A DNA stretch of 56,651 nt from Thermoleophilia bacterium (lineage in GTDB: Bacteria; Actinomycetota; Thermoleophilia; Miltoncostaeales; Miltoncostaeaceae): the NCBI GenBank assembly GCA_028285405.1, contig JANQPH010000055.1, positions 1 through 56,651 of the forward strand, written 5' to 3'. A program made the position numbers and the translations under genes. Of this stretch, positions 8,081 to 16,059 are shown in pieces (within the stretch, counting starts at the first letter, position 1; the number at the start of each line of letters is the position of its first letter). The notes beneath the pieces are model-generated. The model saw nothing but the letters and a program-made list of their open reading frames with translations, was not told the origin of the DNA and did no database searches.

Positions 8081-8608
8081 TCAGGCGGCCGGCGGTGGGT
8101 CCTCGGGTGAGGGCCAGTTCAGCTCGCTGATCAGACAGCCACCCGTCGCGATCTCGAAGAACGTGTGCTGCCCGTTCCAGTACGCGACGCGCCGCTCGGC
8201 GCGAGCGACCGCGCGTGGGGTCGGGTCGAGCCGCTTGATCACACGCTGGCGGTTGCCCAGCCCGGCGAGCTGGATCGAGCCGTGGAACCCGATGGGCGTC
8301 AGGCACGGGCCCCAGCCGGGGTTGTCGGCTCGGAGCTGGTTGAAGTTCGCCCGGTACCTGCGGATCTCGGCGTTGTGCTTGCCGGCCCAGCGGTTGATCT
8401 GGCGGCGGTTCGTGGCGTTCAGCGCCCGGTCGGCGAAGCCGTCCGCCCTGTCGACGATGCGCTCCTGGGTGCTGGCGTAGTCGTCCAGGTAGGCGAATGC
8501 GCCGGCCGTGTCCTGGTCGGCGGGTGGGGGCGGGAGCACCGCGAGCGCCGAGCCCGCGCTCACCAGGAGCACGGCGGCGGATGCGGCGATGACCTTGGCG
8601 GCGATCAT
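8081..8608 (-). CDS. Secreted hypothetical protein
   Basis: About 175 residues from ATG 8608, with GGGGG 6 nt upstream as a plausible ribosome site. A clear signal peptide, MIAAKVIAASAAVLLVSAGSALA, is followed by a proline stretch LPPPPADQD. The mature part is basic and helical in its first half (TNRRQINRWAGKHNAEIRRYR) and contains two cysteines, in GWGPCLTP and TGGCLISEL, which could form a disulfide outside the cell. I do not recognise the family. It is convergent with the AI-2E transporter gene and divergent from mutS2, with 184 bp between the two starts. Confidence 0.6.
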   Translation of the reverse strand: MIAAKVIAASAAVLLVSAGSALAVLPPPPADQDTAGAFAYLDDYASTQERIVDRADGFADRALNATNRRQINRWAGKHNAEIRRYRANFNQLRADNPGWGPCLTPIGFHGSIQLAGLGNRQRVIKRLDPTPRAVARAERRVAYWNGQHTFFEIATGGCLISELNWPSPEDPPPAA

Positions 8609-8754
8609 GCGTGCGCCCCCGCGTCGGTGGGCGCCGCTGCGCTCACGTCTGAGCCTGGGATCGCGGTTGTCATGGCGGGCTCCTTGGGTCGTGCGCCGCT
8701 CGATCGAAGAGCCGGCGCTCGAGGCAAGCATCCACCAGGACCGGGACGTCGAGA

Positions 8755-8772
8755 ACTGTGGACTTCCACAGT
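8755..8772. promoter_or_regulatory. 18-bp perfect palindrome over the mutS2 -35 region
   Basis: ACTGTGGA (8755-8762), CT, TCCACAGT (8765-8772). It ends 8 bp before the TACCAT -10 box of mutS2, so a bound protein would cover the -35 region. It fits CTGT-N8-ACAG, the E. coli LexA form, but actinobacterial LexA uses a different site (see findings). Confidence 0.5.
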
Positions 8773-8779
8773 CGCGGCC

Positions 8780-8785
8780 TACCAT
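8780..8785 (+). promoter_or_regulatory. -10 box of a leaderless promoter (TACCAT)
   Basis: TACCAT, 7 nt, then GTG 8793. The in-frame ATG at 8784 overlaps this box and therefore should not be the start. Confidence 0.55.
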
Positions 8786-8792
8786 GGCCGGC

Positions 8793-11156
8793 GTGGATTT
8801 CGACGTGAGCGATGCCCTCGAGCTTCCCCTCGTGCTCGAGCGGCTGACCGACCTCGGATCGTTCGACGGCGGCCGTGCCCTGGCGCACGCACTGCGCCCG
8901 AGCGCCGACCCAGTCGAGGTTCGCGCCCGGCGGGCTCGCACCGAGGAGGCGCTCGTGCTCGTGGAGCGGGGCGTGCCCGGTCCGGCGGGCGCCCACGACA
9001 TCCGGAGCATCCTGGGTCGGGTCGCGGTCGGTGGAGTGCTGGACGAGGCCGAGCTCGAGCGGGTGCGCGCCACCGCCGAGGTCGCGAGGGAGCTGCACGA
9101 CCGGGCACTCGAGCACCGGGACGACGCGCCGGGGCTCTGCGGCGCGCTCGGCGCGCTCGACACCGGTGTGCTCGTCGCGATCGAGGGTCGCCTGGCTGGA
9201 GCCCTCGACGAGCGGGGTGGACTCGCCGACGGCGCCAGCCCCGAGCTGGGCCGCATCCGTCGCTCCCTCGTCGCTGCGCGGCGCGACGCGCAGGAGCGGG
9301 TCAGGTCGCTGTCGAGCTCGCTGTCGGAGCACCTGCAGGAGGGGTTCGTCACCGAGCGCGCCGGCCGCCCGGTCCTCGCCGTTCGCGCGAGCTCCCGCTC
9401 GGAGGTGCCGGGGGTGGTGCACGACTCCTCCGGCTCCGGTCAGACGCTCTTCGTGGAGCCGTTTCCGCTTGTCGAGGCGACGAACCGGGTGCGTGCGCTC
9501 GAGGGAGCGGAGCGCGAGGAGCGCGAGCGCATCCTCGGCGAGCTCTCCCGGGAGGTGGAGCTGCGCCGCGCCCCGCTCGAGGCCGCCGTCGAGGTGCTCG
9601 CGCTGGTCGACCTGGCGATCGCGTCGGCGCTGCTGTCGCGGGCCTGGGGCGGCTGCCCGGTGGAGGAGTCCGCCGAGGTCGAGCTGTCCGGCGCACGGCA
9701 TCCGCTGATCCCGCCCGAGGAGGCCGTCCCGATCGACCTGCCGATCGGCGATCTGCGCGCCGTGATCGTGTCCGGCCCCAACGCGGGCGGCAAGACCGTG
9801 GCGCTGAAGACGCTCGGCCTGCTCGCCGTGCTCGGCCAGTGCGGGTTGCGCGTTCCCGCCCGTGGCGCCCGCCTTCCGGTCTTCGGCAGCGTGCTGACGG
9901 ACATCGGCGACCGCCAGTCCATCGCCGAGAGCCTCTCGACGTTCTCGGCGCATGTGCGGACGCTCGCCGAGATCCTCGAGCGGGCGGGCCCGAGCACCCT
10001 GGTCCTGCTCGACGAGGTCGCGGGCGGGACCGATCCCCGAGAGGGCGCGGCGCTGGCGCGGGCGGTCATCGCCGAGCTGATGAGCAGCGGCGCGCTCGTC
10101 ATGGCGAGCACCCACCATTGGGAGCTGAAGGAATGGGCGGCCGAGGCCGATGGCGCCGCCAACGCGGCCGTGGCGGTGGACCCGGACACGCTCGCGCCGC
10201 GATACGAGGTCGATCTGGGGCGGCCTGGCGCCTCTCACGCCTTTGCGATCGCGCGCTCGCACGGGATTCCACCGGCGGTCGTCGAGCGGGCCGAGGGCGA
10301 GCTCGCCGAGGGTCGCGCGAGCGCGGAGGGCCTGCTCGCCGAGGCATCCGAGGCGCGCGCGGCCGCGCGCCATGCGCTGTCCGCCGCCGAGGCGGAGCGG
10401 GCCGCAGCCCAGGGTGAGCGTGCGTCTGCCGAGGGCCGGACGGCCGAGCTGGATGCCCGCCTTGCCGGCATCAAGTCAGAGGCGCGTCGCGAGCGAGACC
10501 GTGCGCGCGCCGAGATGGCGGCGCGCCTCGGTGAGGCCGAGCGGGAGCTCGAGGTGCTTCGGCGCGAGATCGCGGCCGCGCGTCGGGCCGAGGGGGCCCG
10601 GCAGGACGACGCCACGCGCTCCCGGGACCGGCGACTCGGCCAGGCCTCGGAGGCGTCCCAGCGTGCCCGAGCGGCCCTCGGCGCCACCGCGGAGCCCGGG
10701 CGGACACGGCCGGCCGAGGTCGGCGACCGCGTGAAGGACGTCGGGCTCGGCTTTCGCGGCAGCGTCGTCTCGCTCGAGGGGGGCGTGGCGCTCGTCGACG
10801 GGGAGGGGGCTCGAGTCCGGGTTCCGCTCGAGCGGCTCGAGGTGCTCGCGGCCGAGGGCCCGGCGCCCGTGTCAGCGCGGCCGGCGCGTGTGAGCGCCCC
10901 ACCACCGCCGGTCGGTGCCGACGAGATCGACGTCCGCGGTCAGCGCGCCGACGAGGCCAGGTCCGCCGTTCGTGCGTTCGTCGACGGCGCGGGCCAGCGG
11001 GGGCTCGAGCGGGTCACGATCGTGCACGGCCGTGGCACCGGCGCGCTTCGCCAAGCGATCCGCGACGAGCTCGGGGTGCACCCGATGGTGGCTGGATTCG
11101 ACTCGGCGGGGCCGGCCGGGGGAGGAGATGGGGCGACCGTCGCCGAGCTGCGCTGA
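8793..11156 (+). CDS. mutS2: MutS2-type endonuclease/ATPase with C-terminal Smr domain
   Basis: About 787 residues from GTG 8793, standard MutS2 length. The N-terminal core and lever region is followed by the ABC-type ATPase: Walker A SGPNAGGKT near residue 328, the block DIGDRQSIAESLSTFSAHV, and Walker B VLLDEVAGGTDPREG near 404. A long coiled coil rich in Ala, Glu and Arg spans about 500-640. The C-terminal Smr domain (about 709-787) shows DEIDVRGQRADEA and VTIVHGRGTGALR, the HGxGxG nuclease/DNA-binding motif. MutS2 acts on recombination intermediates, or on collided ribosomes in firmicutes, rather than in mismatch repair. The gene is divergent from a secreted-protein gene and has a palindromic operator-like site at its promoter. 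Confidence 0.93.
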   Translation: MDFDVSDALELPLVLERLTDLGSFDGGRALAHALRPSADPVEVRARRARTEEALVLVERGVPGPAGAHDIRSILGRVAVGGVLDEAELERVRATAEVARELHDRALEHRDDAPGLCGALGALDTGVLVAIEGRLAGALDERGGLADGASPELGRIRRSLVAARRDAQERVRSLSSSLSEHLQEGFVTERAGRPVLAVRASSRSEVPGVVHDSSGSGQTLFVEPFPLVEATNRVRALEGAEREERERILGELSREVELRRAPLEAAVEVLALVDLAIASALLSRAWGGCPVEESAEVELSGARHPLIPPEEAVPIDLPIGDLRAVIVSGPNAGGKTVALKTLGLLAVLGQCGLRVPARGARLPVFGSVLTDIGDRQSIAESLSTFSAHVRTLAEILERAGPSTLVLLDEVAGGTDPREGAALARAVIAELMSSGALVMASTHHWELKEWAAEADGAANAAVAVDPDTLAPRYEVDLGRPGASHAFAIARSHGIPPAVVERAEGELAEGRASAEGLLAEASEARAAARHALSAAEAERAAAQGERASAEGRTAELDARLAGIKSEARRERDRARAEMAARLGEAERELEVLRREIAAARRAEGARQDDATRSRDRRLGQASEASQRARAALGATAEPGRTRPAEVGDRVKDVGLGFRGSVVSLEGGVALVDGEGARVRVPLERLEVLAAEGPAPVSARPARVSAPPPPVGADEIDVRGQRADEARSAVRAFVDGAGQRGLERVTIVHGRGTGALRQAIRDELGVHPMVAGFDSAGPAGGGDGATVAELR

Positions 11157-11263
11157 GCTCGGCGATCGACGGGTTCGGAGCACGTGCCTCCTGACCCGGC
11201 CGCCCTCCTCTCGCTGAGGGCACCTGCGACCGACGGACCCGGTGGACCCGCCGGTCTCGGGTT

Positions 11264-11620
11264 CTAGCTCGGGAGCTCCCCGATGTTGCGCAGCACGCCG
11301 ACGGCAGGCGCCATCGTGCGGAACGCCTCGTCCTTCTGGAGGACGCCGACGGTGTAGACGCTCACGTCGGTCATGCGCGCGAGCATCGACGCCGCGTCGC
11401 GTGAGCGGGGAACTGCCTTGAAGCACGAGACCAGGGCAGCATCAGGCTCGAGCTCTTTTGCGGTGTTGAGGGGGGTCGGCCACGTCGGGTCGACGATCGT
11501 GACGTCCCACCCCGCCTTCTTCAGTTCTTCGACGGCGATGTCGGTGCCGGGGAAGCGCACTTCACCCTTCTTGTTCAGCACCTCATCGGTCGGGACGGTG
11601 ACAAACATCAGTTTCGGCAT
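11264..11620 (-). CDS. Small alpha/beta protein of unknown function
   Basis: 118 residues from ATG 11620. The pattern PKLMFVTVPTDEVL...GTDIAVEELKKAGWDVTIVDP...PDAALVSCF...VSVYTVGVL suggests a doubly wound alpha/beta fold like flavodoxin, response-regulator or B12-binding domains, but the specific motifs (DxHxxG for B12, the Asp/Lys of receivers) are absent. It contains one cysteine. It is divergent from the nitroreductase gene with 196 bp between starts, and the two share a somewhat less GC-extreme codon use than neighbours. That hints at a functional pair or a joint transfer; this is inference. Confidence 0.62.
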   Translation of the reverse strand: MPKLMFVTVPTDEVLNKKGEVRFPGTDIAVEELKKAGWDVTIVDPTWPTPLNTAKELEPDAALVSCFKAVPRSRDAASMLARMTDVSVYTVGVLQKDEAFRTMAPAVGVLRNIGELPS

Positions 11621-11737
11621 GCGCGGAACGCTACCGATCGAGCGCCGGGACGTCTGCCACAACGGGGGGTGCCAGCCGCCCCGGATCGCGCACCGCACCG
11701 AGTATGCGACAACCGCAACGAGCTCAGGGCCGGCATG

Positions 11738-11743
11738 TAGGCT
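11738..11743 (+). promoter_or_regulatory. Possible -10 box (TAGGCT) for the nitroreductase gene
   Basis: TAGGCT preceded directly by TG, in the 196-bp divergent region. The leader to TTG 11817 would be about 65-70 nt and includes the AGGGGG ribosome site. No convincing -35 is seen. Confidence 0.35.
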
Positions 11744-11816
11744 GGCGCGCAGTGCCGGCCTGGTCCGGCCCGGGCGCTTGCGCCCATTTGTTGAATACTC
11801 CAGGGGGCCAACAGAA

Positions 11817-12827
11817 TTGTCCGTAACCGCCGCAGAGATCCCTGATAAGAGCATCCTTCAGACCATCGGGGACCGTCGCAGCATTCGCTATTTCGACCCT
11901 GACAAGAAGGTCGAGGACTGGAAGCTCCAGACGATGCTCCAGGCCGGCCGACTCGCGTCGTGTCAGGGGAACATCAACGCCACCGAGGCAATCGTCGTCC
12001 AGAAGGAGACGACCGATCTCTGGGATGAGATCGAGGAGTGCGTCTCGGGGTTCAACGTCCAGATCATCAACCAGTGCTCGCACCTGATCTTCTGGGTCAC
12101 GAACCTGAACGCCTGGTACGGCCGCGCCAACGACGGCCTGTCGACGCTCGCCCTGTCGGGAGCGCTGACGAAGTACCACGGCTGGAACTACGAGTTCACG
12201 ATGACCCAGACCGTGCCGCGGCTCATGAGCTTCCCGACCGAGCGGACCGAGCAGCTGCTCCGGTTCGAGACCGGCATGGCGGTCAACCAGGCGATGCTCG
12301 CCGGTGTCGGTCTCGACGTCGGCAGCATCCTCATCGCCTTCGGCCGCAAGCCGGGCGGGGTCGAGAAGGCCTTCGGCCTGCCGCCGCACTTCCGCTTCAC
12401 GTGGGGCCACGCTGTCGGCTACCCGCTCGAGGACGAGAAGGCCGGTGGGCAGCGTGTCCGGCTGAAGTTCGAGAAGCTGTTCCACAAGGACAGCTACGGG
12501 AACCCGTACATGCCCGACGCCGGCGTCAATGACGTCCTCCAGTCCAAGGGCATGATCCAGGAGCAGGCCCCGATCGAAGGCCGCTTCGAGGAGATCCAGG
12601 CGCTGGCCGACAAGTTCGGCCGTGAGCCCGGTGTCGTCTCGTGGCCGGAGCGCGAGGTCAAGCGTCTCATCGCCGACGACGACTGGGACTTCGGCCCTCG
12701 CATCAAGGCTCGCGCCGAAGAGGTCATCGCGACCGAGGAGCTTCCGGACTACCCGGAGGAGATGCGCGAGACGTTCAAGAAGCTCATGGAAGAGCACGGG
12801 CTCGACACCAAGAAGTACCTGTCGTAA
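11817..12827 (+). CDS. Nitroreductase-family flavoprotein
   Basis: About 336 residues if TTG 11817 is the start; AGGGGG (11802-11807) lies 9 nt upstream and no ATG or GTG fits. The N-terminal block ILQTIGDRRSIRYFDPDKKVEDWKLQ followed by GRLASCQGNINATEAIVV matches the FMN-phosphate RRSIR...N signature of nitroreductases. A second block, ETGMAVNQAMLAGVGLDVGSI, matches the conserved helix at the FMN site. The protein is longer than typical members (about 200 residues), with a roughly 110-residue C-terminal extension containing acidic helices (PDYPEEMRETFKKLMEEHG). The substrate is unknown. It is followed by tRNA-Arg. Confidence 0.82.
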   Translation: MSVTAAEIPDKSILQTIGDRRSIRYFDPDKKVEDWKLQTMLQAGRLASCQGNINATEAIVVQKETTDLWDEIEECVSGFNVQIINQCSHLIFWVTNLNAWYGRANDGLSTLALSGALTKYHGWNYEFTMTQTVPRLMSFPTERTEQLLRFETGMAVNQAMLAGVGLDVGSILIAFGRKPGGVEKAFGLPPHFRFTWGHAVGYPLEDEKAGGQRVRLKFEKLFHKDSYGNPYMPDAGVNDVLQSKGMIQEQAPIEGRFEEIQALADKFGREPGVVSWPEREVKRLIADDDWDFGPRIKARAEEVIATEELPDYPEEMRETFKKLMEEHGLDTKKYLS

Positions 12828-12879
12828 CGCCCTTCGTGCGGCGCCCGGGCCATCGTGGTCCGGGCGCTGACACGCTCGC

Positions 12880-12885
12880 TACGCT
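12880..12885 (+). promoter_or_regulatory. -10 box (TACGCT) of tRNA-Arg
   Basis: TACGCT ends 8 bp before the first tRNA base at 12894. No clear -35 is present. Confidence 0.45.
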
Positions 12886-12893
12886 GCGCGTGA

Positions 12894-12966
12894 GCGCCCG
12901 TAGCTCAGAGGACAGAGCAGCGGACTTCTAATCCGCCGGTCGGAGGTTCGAATCCTCCCGGGCGCG
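12894..12966 (+). tRNA. tRNA-Arg (anticodon TCT)
   Basis: Full cloverleaf. The acceptor GCGCCCG (12894-12900) pairs with CGGGCGC (12959-12965), the discriminator is G, the D stem is GCTC/GAGC, the anticodon stem GCGGA/TCCGC has loop CTTCTAA giving TCT, and the T stem GGAGG/CCTCC encloses TTCGAAT. No CCA is encoded. It reads AGA codons, which are rare in such a GC-rich genome. Confidence 0.95.
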
Positions 12967-13111
12967 TCGAGCCGGGCCGTCGGCGCGGGCAGTCGCGACG
13001 ACCGTCGCCATGGGCTCCCGCCAGCCGCTCGACGAGGCCGTGGCCACCATCCGCCGGCGGATCCCCGGCGAGGGATAGGTTTCCTCATACCCCTCGTCGA
13101 AGGAGTCGGCC

Positions 13112-14137
13112 GTGAAGCTCACGATCTTCGGTATCGCGGCGGCGACGCTGGCCATCGTTCCGGCGGGCGCGCTCGCCCAGGGGGCCGACCAGCCGGGCGA
13201 GGCGCAGGTCACGGCGTTCACCGCGAGCAAGAGCGTCACCTTCGGCGACCGGGTCAAGATGGCCGGGAGGGTCGAGCCGGCGCAGGTCGCCCAGGTCCGG
13301 CTCGAGCGACGGGGGGTGGCCGGCGGATGGGTTCCGTGGGCGACCGTCCGCACCAACACGCGGGGACGCTTCAAGGCCGCGGTGCCCCTGAAGGGCTCCG
13401 CCGACGTACGCGCCCGGGTGATGGGCGTCGCCGCCGAGACCACGGGGCCCGAGCTCGCGGTGAGGGTGAGGCGATCGGTCGGGGTCACCTGGGAGGTCGA
13501 TCCCACCGAGGCGATCGCCGGTCGGCCGATCGCGGTGGAGGCCATCGTCAAGCCCGCGCGGCCCGGAGAGCGGATCCTCATCGAGGGCACCCGGGGCAAG
13601 ATCTGGCGCAAGCTCTCGCGTCCGGTGGTCGTGCCGGGGGGCTCGGCCAAGGCATTCGTCCGCCTGCCGGCCGGAGGCAAGTGGCGCCTTCGCGCCCGCG
13701 CGGTCGGGACGGCCGGACACGACGCCGACGGGGCCGCGGTCTCCGCGCCGATCAGGGTGCACCGGGCGAACCCCCACGGCGTGCCGCGCTCGAGCGGCAG
13801 CCACATCGTCCAGGCGATCAACGAGATGCAGCTCTACTACTACGAGCGGGGCAAGCTGCGCCGGGTGCTGCCGGTGGTCTACGGCAAGCCGTCGACCCCG
13901 ACCCCGAGCGGCAGATTCCGCGTCTACTCGAAGACGCCCGGCCCGGGGCCGGCGTTCGGGCCGTTGGCGATGTGGTACTTCCGCGGCTACGGGATCCACG
14001 GGACGAACCAGGAGAACCTGCTCTCCCACACGAGCCGCTACTACTCGCTCGGCTGCACGCGCAACTACAACGAGAACATCCGCTGGCTCTACCCGCGCGT
14101 GGCGATCGGCACCCCGGTCTGGAACATCCGGAGCTGA
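13112..14137 (+). CDS. Secreted L,D-transpeptidase (YkuD domain)
   Basis: 341 residues from GTG 13112, with AGGAG (13101-13105) 6 nt upstream. A signal peptide, VKLTIFGIAAATLAIVPAGALAQG, precedes two immunoglobulin-like beta regions (about 30-210). The C-terminal YkuD catalytic domain carries YGIHGTN (His near 296) and SLGCTRNYN (Cys near 315), the conserved His and nucleophilic Cys-Arg-Asn of L,D-transpeptidases, followed by the usual RVAIGTPVW end. It should form 3-3 crosslinks in peptidoglycan or attach proteins outside the membrane. It stands alone after tRNA-Arg, with a small membrane protein gene following 28 bp later. Confidence 0.9.
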   Translation: MKLTIFGIAAATLAIVPAGALAQGADQPGEAQVTAFTASKSVTFGDRVKMAGRVEPAQVAQVRLERRGVAGGWVPWATVRTNTRGRFKAAVPLKGSADVRARVMGVAAETTGPELAVRVRRSVGVTWEVDPTEAIAGRPIAVEAIVKPARPGERILIEGTRGKIWRKLSRPVVVPGGSAKAFVRLPAGGKWRLRARAVGTAGHDADGAAVSAPIRVHRANPHGVPRSSGSHIVQAINEMQLYYYERGKLRRVLPVVYGKPSTPTPSGRFRVYSKTPGPGPAFGPLAMWYFRGYGIHGTNQENLLSHTSRYYSLGCTRNYNENIRWLYPRVAIGTPVWNIRS

Positions 14138-14165
14138 CAGTGCTCCGCCCGCTCGCGTCCACCCC

Positions 14166-14396
14166 GTGAGCGTCGGTCGGCAGCTGCTGCGGCTCGTCGG
14201 GGGGGCGCACGGGCTGGCGGTGCTGGCGCTCCTGTTGGCGCTGTCGGTCGGCCTGGCGATCGTCCTGCACTGGTCCACCGCCACGATCGGAGCGCTGACC
14301 ATGCTCGGCGTCGTGCTCCGGCGGGTCCTCACGGTGATCGCCGACCGGCGGGACGCGCGGGCCACGCCGTACGGCGATCCGCACGAGTACGCCTGA
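14166..14396 (+). CDS. Small two-helix membrane protein
   Basis: 76 residues from GTG 14166. Two hydrophobic segments, GLAVLALLLALSVGLAIVLHW and ATIGALTMLGVVLRRVLTVI, are followed by a short charged tail. No family is recognised. It lies 28 bp after the L,D-transpeptidase gene on the same strand and may be co-transcribed with it. No good ribosome site is seen, so the start is uncertain. Confidence 0.5.
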   Translation: MSVGRQLLRLVGGAHGLAVLALLLALSVGLAIVLHWSTATIGALTMLGVVLRRVLTVIADRRDARATPYGDPHEYA

Positions 14397-14439
14397 GCGG
14401 ACCCGCTTCGCACGCACGGGCGCGGGTGATACCGTCAGC

Positions 14440-14471
14440 CGGACAGTTAGTCACGAGACAGATACTGTCCG
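14440..14471. promoter_or_regulatory. Operator-like inverted repeat in front of nadB
   Basis: CGGACAGT (14440-14447) and ACTGTCCG (14464-14471) form perfect 8-bp arms 16 bp apart. The right arm overlaps a possible -10 box TACTGT (14463-14468), so binding would block transcription of nadBAC. A repressor of de novo NAD synthesis (NrtR- or NiaR-like) is the obvious candidate, but no such gene is in the window. Confidence 0.5.
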
Positions 14472-14490
14472 AATGACGTGAAGGGGCGCC

Positions 14491-16059
14491 GTGGCTCGCC
14501 GAGAGCCGGTAGTCGTGATCGGAAGCGGGGTGGCGGGGGGCCTGGCGGCGCATCTGCTGTCCCGCAGCCTGCCCGTCGTTCTCGTGACCAAGGGCGAGCT
14601 CGAGGGCGGAAGCACGGCCCTTGCCCAGGGCGGCGTCGCGGCGGCCATCGGGCCGGACGACTCGTGGCAGCGCCATCGCGTCGACACGCTCGCGGCCGGC
14701 GCCGGGCTCGGCGATCCCGAGGCGGCCACCAAGGTCTGTCGAATGGCGCCCGAGGTGGTGCGCCTGCTCGCTCGGAGCGGGGTGGGCTTCGATCGGGGGC
14801 CGGACGGGATGCCGGCCCGAGGGCGCGAGGGCGCTCATTCGCGCGAGCGGATCGTGCACGCCGGAGGCGACGCCACCGGAGCGCACATCGCCGCGGCGAT
14901 CGCGACGGCGATCCGCGCGGACGGTGTGGTCGACGTCCGCGAGTGGTGGTCGGCCCGTGAGCTGATCGTCAGCGATGGCGGCGTCGAGGGCGTGGTCGTC
15001 GTCGATCCGACCGACGAGGAGCGGACGCTGGCGGCGAGTGCGGTCGTGCTCGCGACCGGTGGCTACTGCGGCCTCTACGCGCGCACCACCGTGCCGGCGG
15101 GGAGCGTCGGCGACGGTCTGGCCCTCGCCGCGTGGGCCGGCGCGGCGCTCGCCGACCTCGAGATGGTCCAGTTCCACCCGACCGCGATCGCGCTCGACCG
15201 GCGACCGCTGCCGCTCGCCACCGAAGCGCTCCGGGGTGCCGGGGCGCGCCTGGTGGACGACGACGGGCGCCCCGTCATGGACGGCGTCCACCCGCTGGGC
15301 GATCTGGCGCCGCGGGACGTGGTCGCTCGCGCCATCTACGAGCAGCCGGGCTCGACCGCCAAGCTCGTGCTCCCCGCGATCGAGCCGCAGGAGGCCGAGC
15401 GGCGGTTCCCGACGGTCGCGGCGGCCTGCCGCGGAGCCGGCCTGCAGCTGGGGCGCGACCCGATCCCGGTCACGCCGGCCGCGCACTACTCGATCGGCGG
15501 GGTGCTCGCGGACGTCGCGGGCCGCACCTCGGTTCCGGGTCTGTTCGCGATCGGCGAGTGCGCCAGCACCGGACTCCACGGGGCGAATCGGCTGGCGTCG
15601 AACAGCCTGCTCGAAGGCGCGGTCATGGCGAAGGAGTGCACGCGCGCGATCGTGGTGGGTGACCGCTGGCCGGAGGGCCGGCGCGCGCGGGCGATCGAGC
15701 GACCCGCTGCGGGGCAGGGCGAGGGCGCCGTCGGCCAGGCGGCGATCCGCTCGGCGATGTGGGACGGGCTCGGGATCGTGCGAGACGAGGCGGGCCTACG
15801 GCGTGCAGAGCGCGCGATCGCCGACATCGACCCCGACGCGCTCGACGCGACCGGCCTCGTGATGCGCGAGCTGGCCACCGCGGCGATCGCAGCGGCCCGG
15901 GCTCGCACCGAGAGCCGGGGAGCCCACTGGCGCACCGACTTCCCGGCGACCGACCGTCGCCAGTCGGCCCGTCGCGCCTGGCTGCGCGGCGAGCCGTTCC
16001 TCGTCACCGACACACCGGGGCGACCCCACGCTCGACGACCGGTCAAGGAGGCCGCGTGA
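14491..16059 (+). CDS. nadB: L-aspartate oxidase
   Basis: 522 residues from GTG 14491, with AAGGGG (14481-14486) 4 nt upstream. A cytosolic FAD enzyme, it oxidises L-aspartate to iminoaspartate, the first step of de novo NAD synthesis. The Rossmann turn VVVIGSGVAGGLAAHLLSR is at the N-terminus. STALAQGGVAAA, MVQFHPTAI and the substrate-loop block YSIGGVLADVAGRTSVPGLFAIGECASTGLHGANRLASNSLLE are diagnostic of the fumarate reductase/aspartate oxidase family. It is first in nadB-nadA-nadC and overlaps nadA by 4 bp. An operator-like inverted repeat sits at its promoter. Confidence 0.95.
   Translation: MARREPVVVIGSGVAGGLAAHLLSRSLPVVLVTKGELEGGSTALAQGGVAAAIGPDDSWQRHRVDTLAAGAGLGDPEAATKVCRMAPEVVRLLARSGVGFDRGPDGMPARGREGAHSRERIVHAGGDATGAHIAAAIATAIRADGVVDVREWWSARELIVSDGGVEGVVVVDPTDEERTLAASAVVLATGGYCGLYARTTVPAGSVGDGLALAAWAGAALADLEMVQFHPTAIALDRRPLPLATEALRGAGARLVDDDGRPVMDGVHPLGDLAPRDVVARAIYEQPGSTAKLVLPAIEPQEAERRFPTVAAACRGAGLQLGRDPIPVTPAAHYSIGGVLADVAGRTSVPGLFAIGECASTGLHGANRLASNSLLEGAVMAKECTRAIVVGDRWPEGRRARAIERPAAGQGEGAVGQAAIRSAMWDGLGIVRDEAGLRRAERAIADIDPDALDATGLVMRELATAAIAAARARTESRGAHWRTDFPATDRRQSARRAWLRGEPFLVTDTPGRPHARRPVKEAA

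Noticed and set aside
8755-8772. Calling the mutS2 palindrome a true LexA box
   Set aside because: Actinobacterial LexA has a different consensus and no other SOS gene is in the window to compare; kept only as an unknown operator.
12928-13821. 297-codon minus frame over the L,D-transpeptidase
   Set aside because: It runs through tRNA-Arg and antisense to a clear YkuD enzyme, with Ser/Thr/Arg-rich shadow composition.
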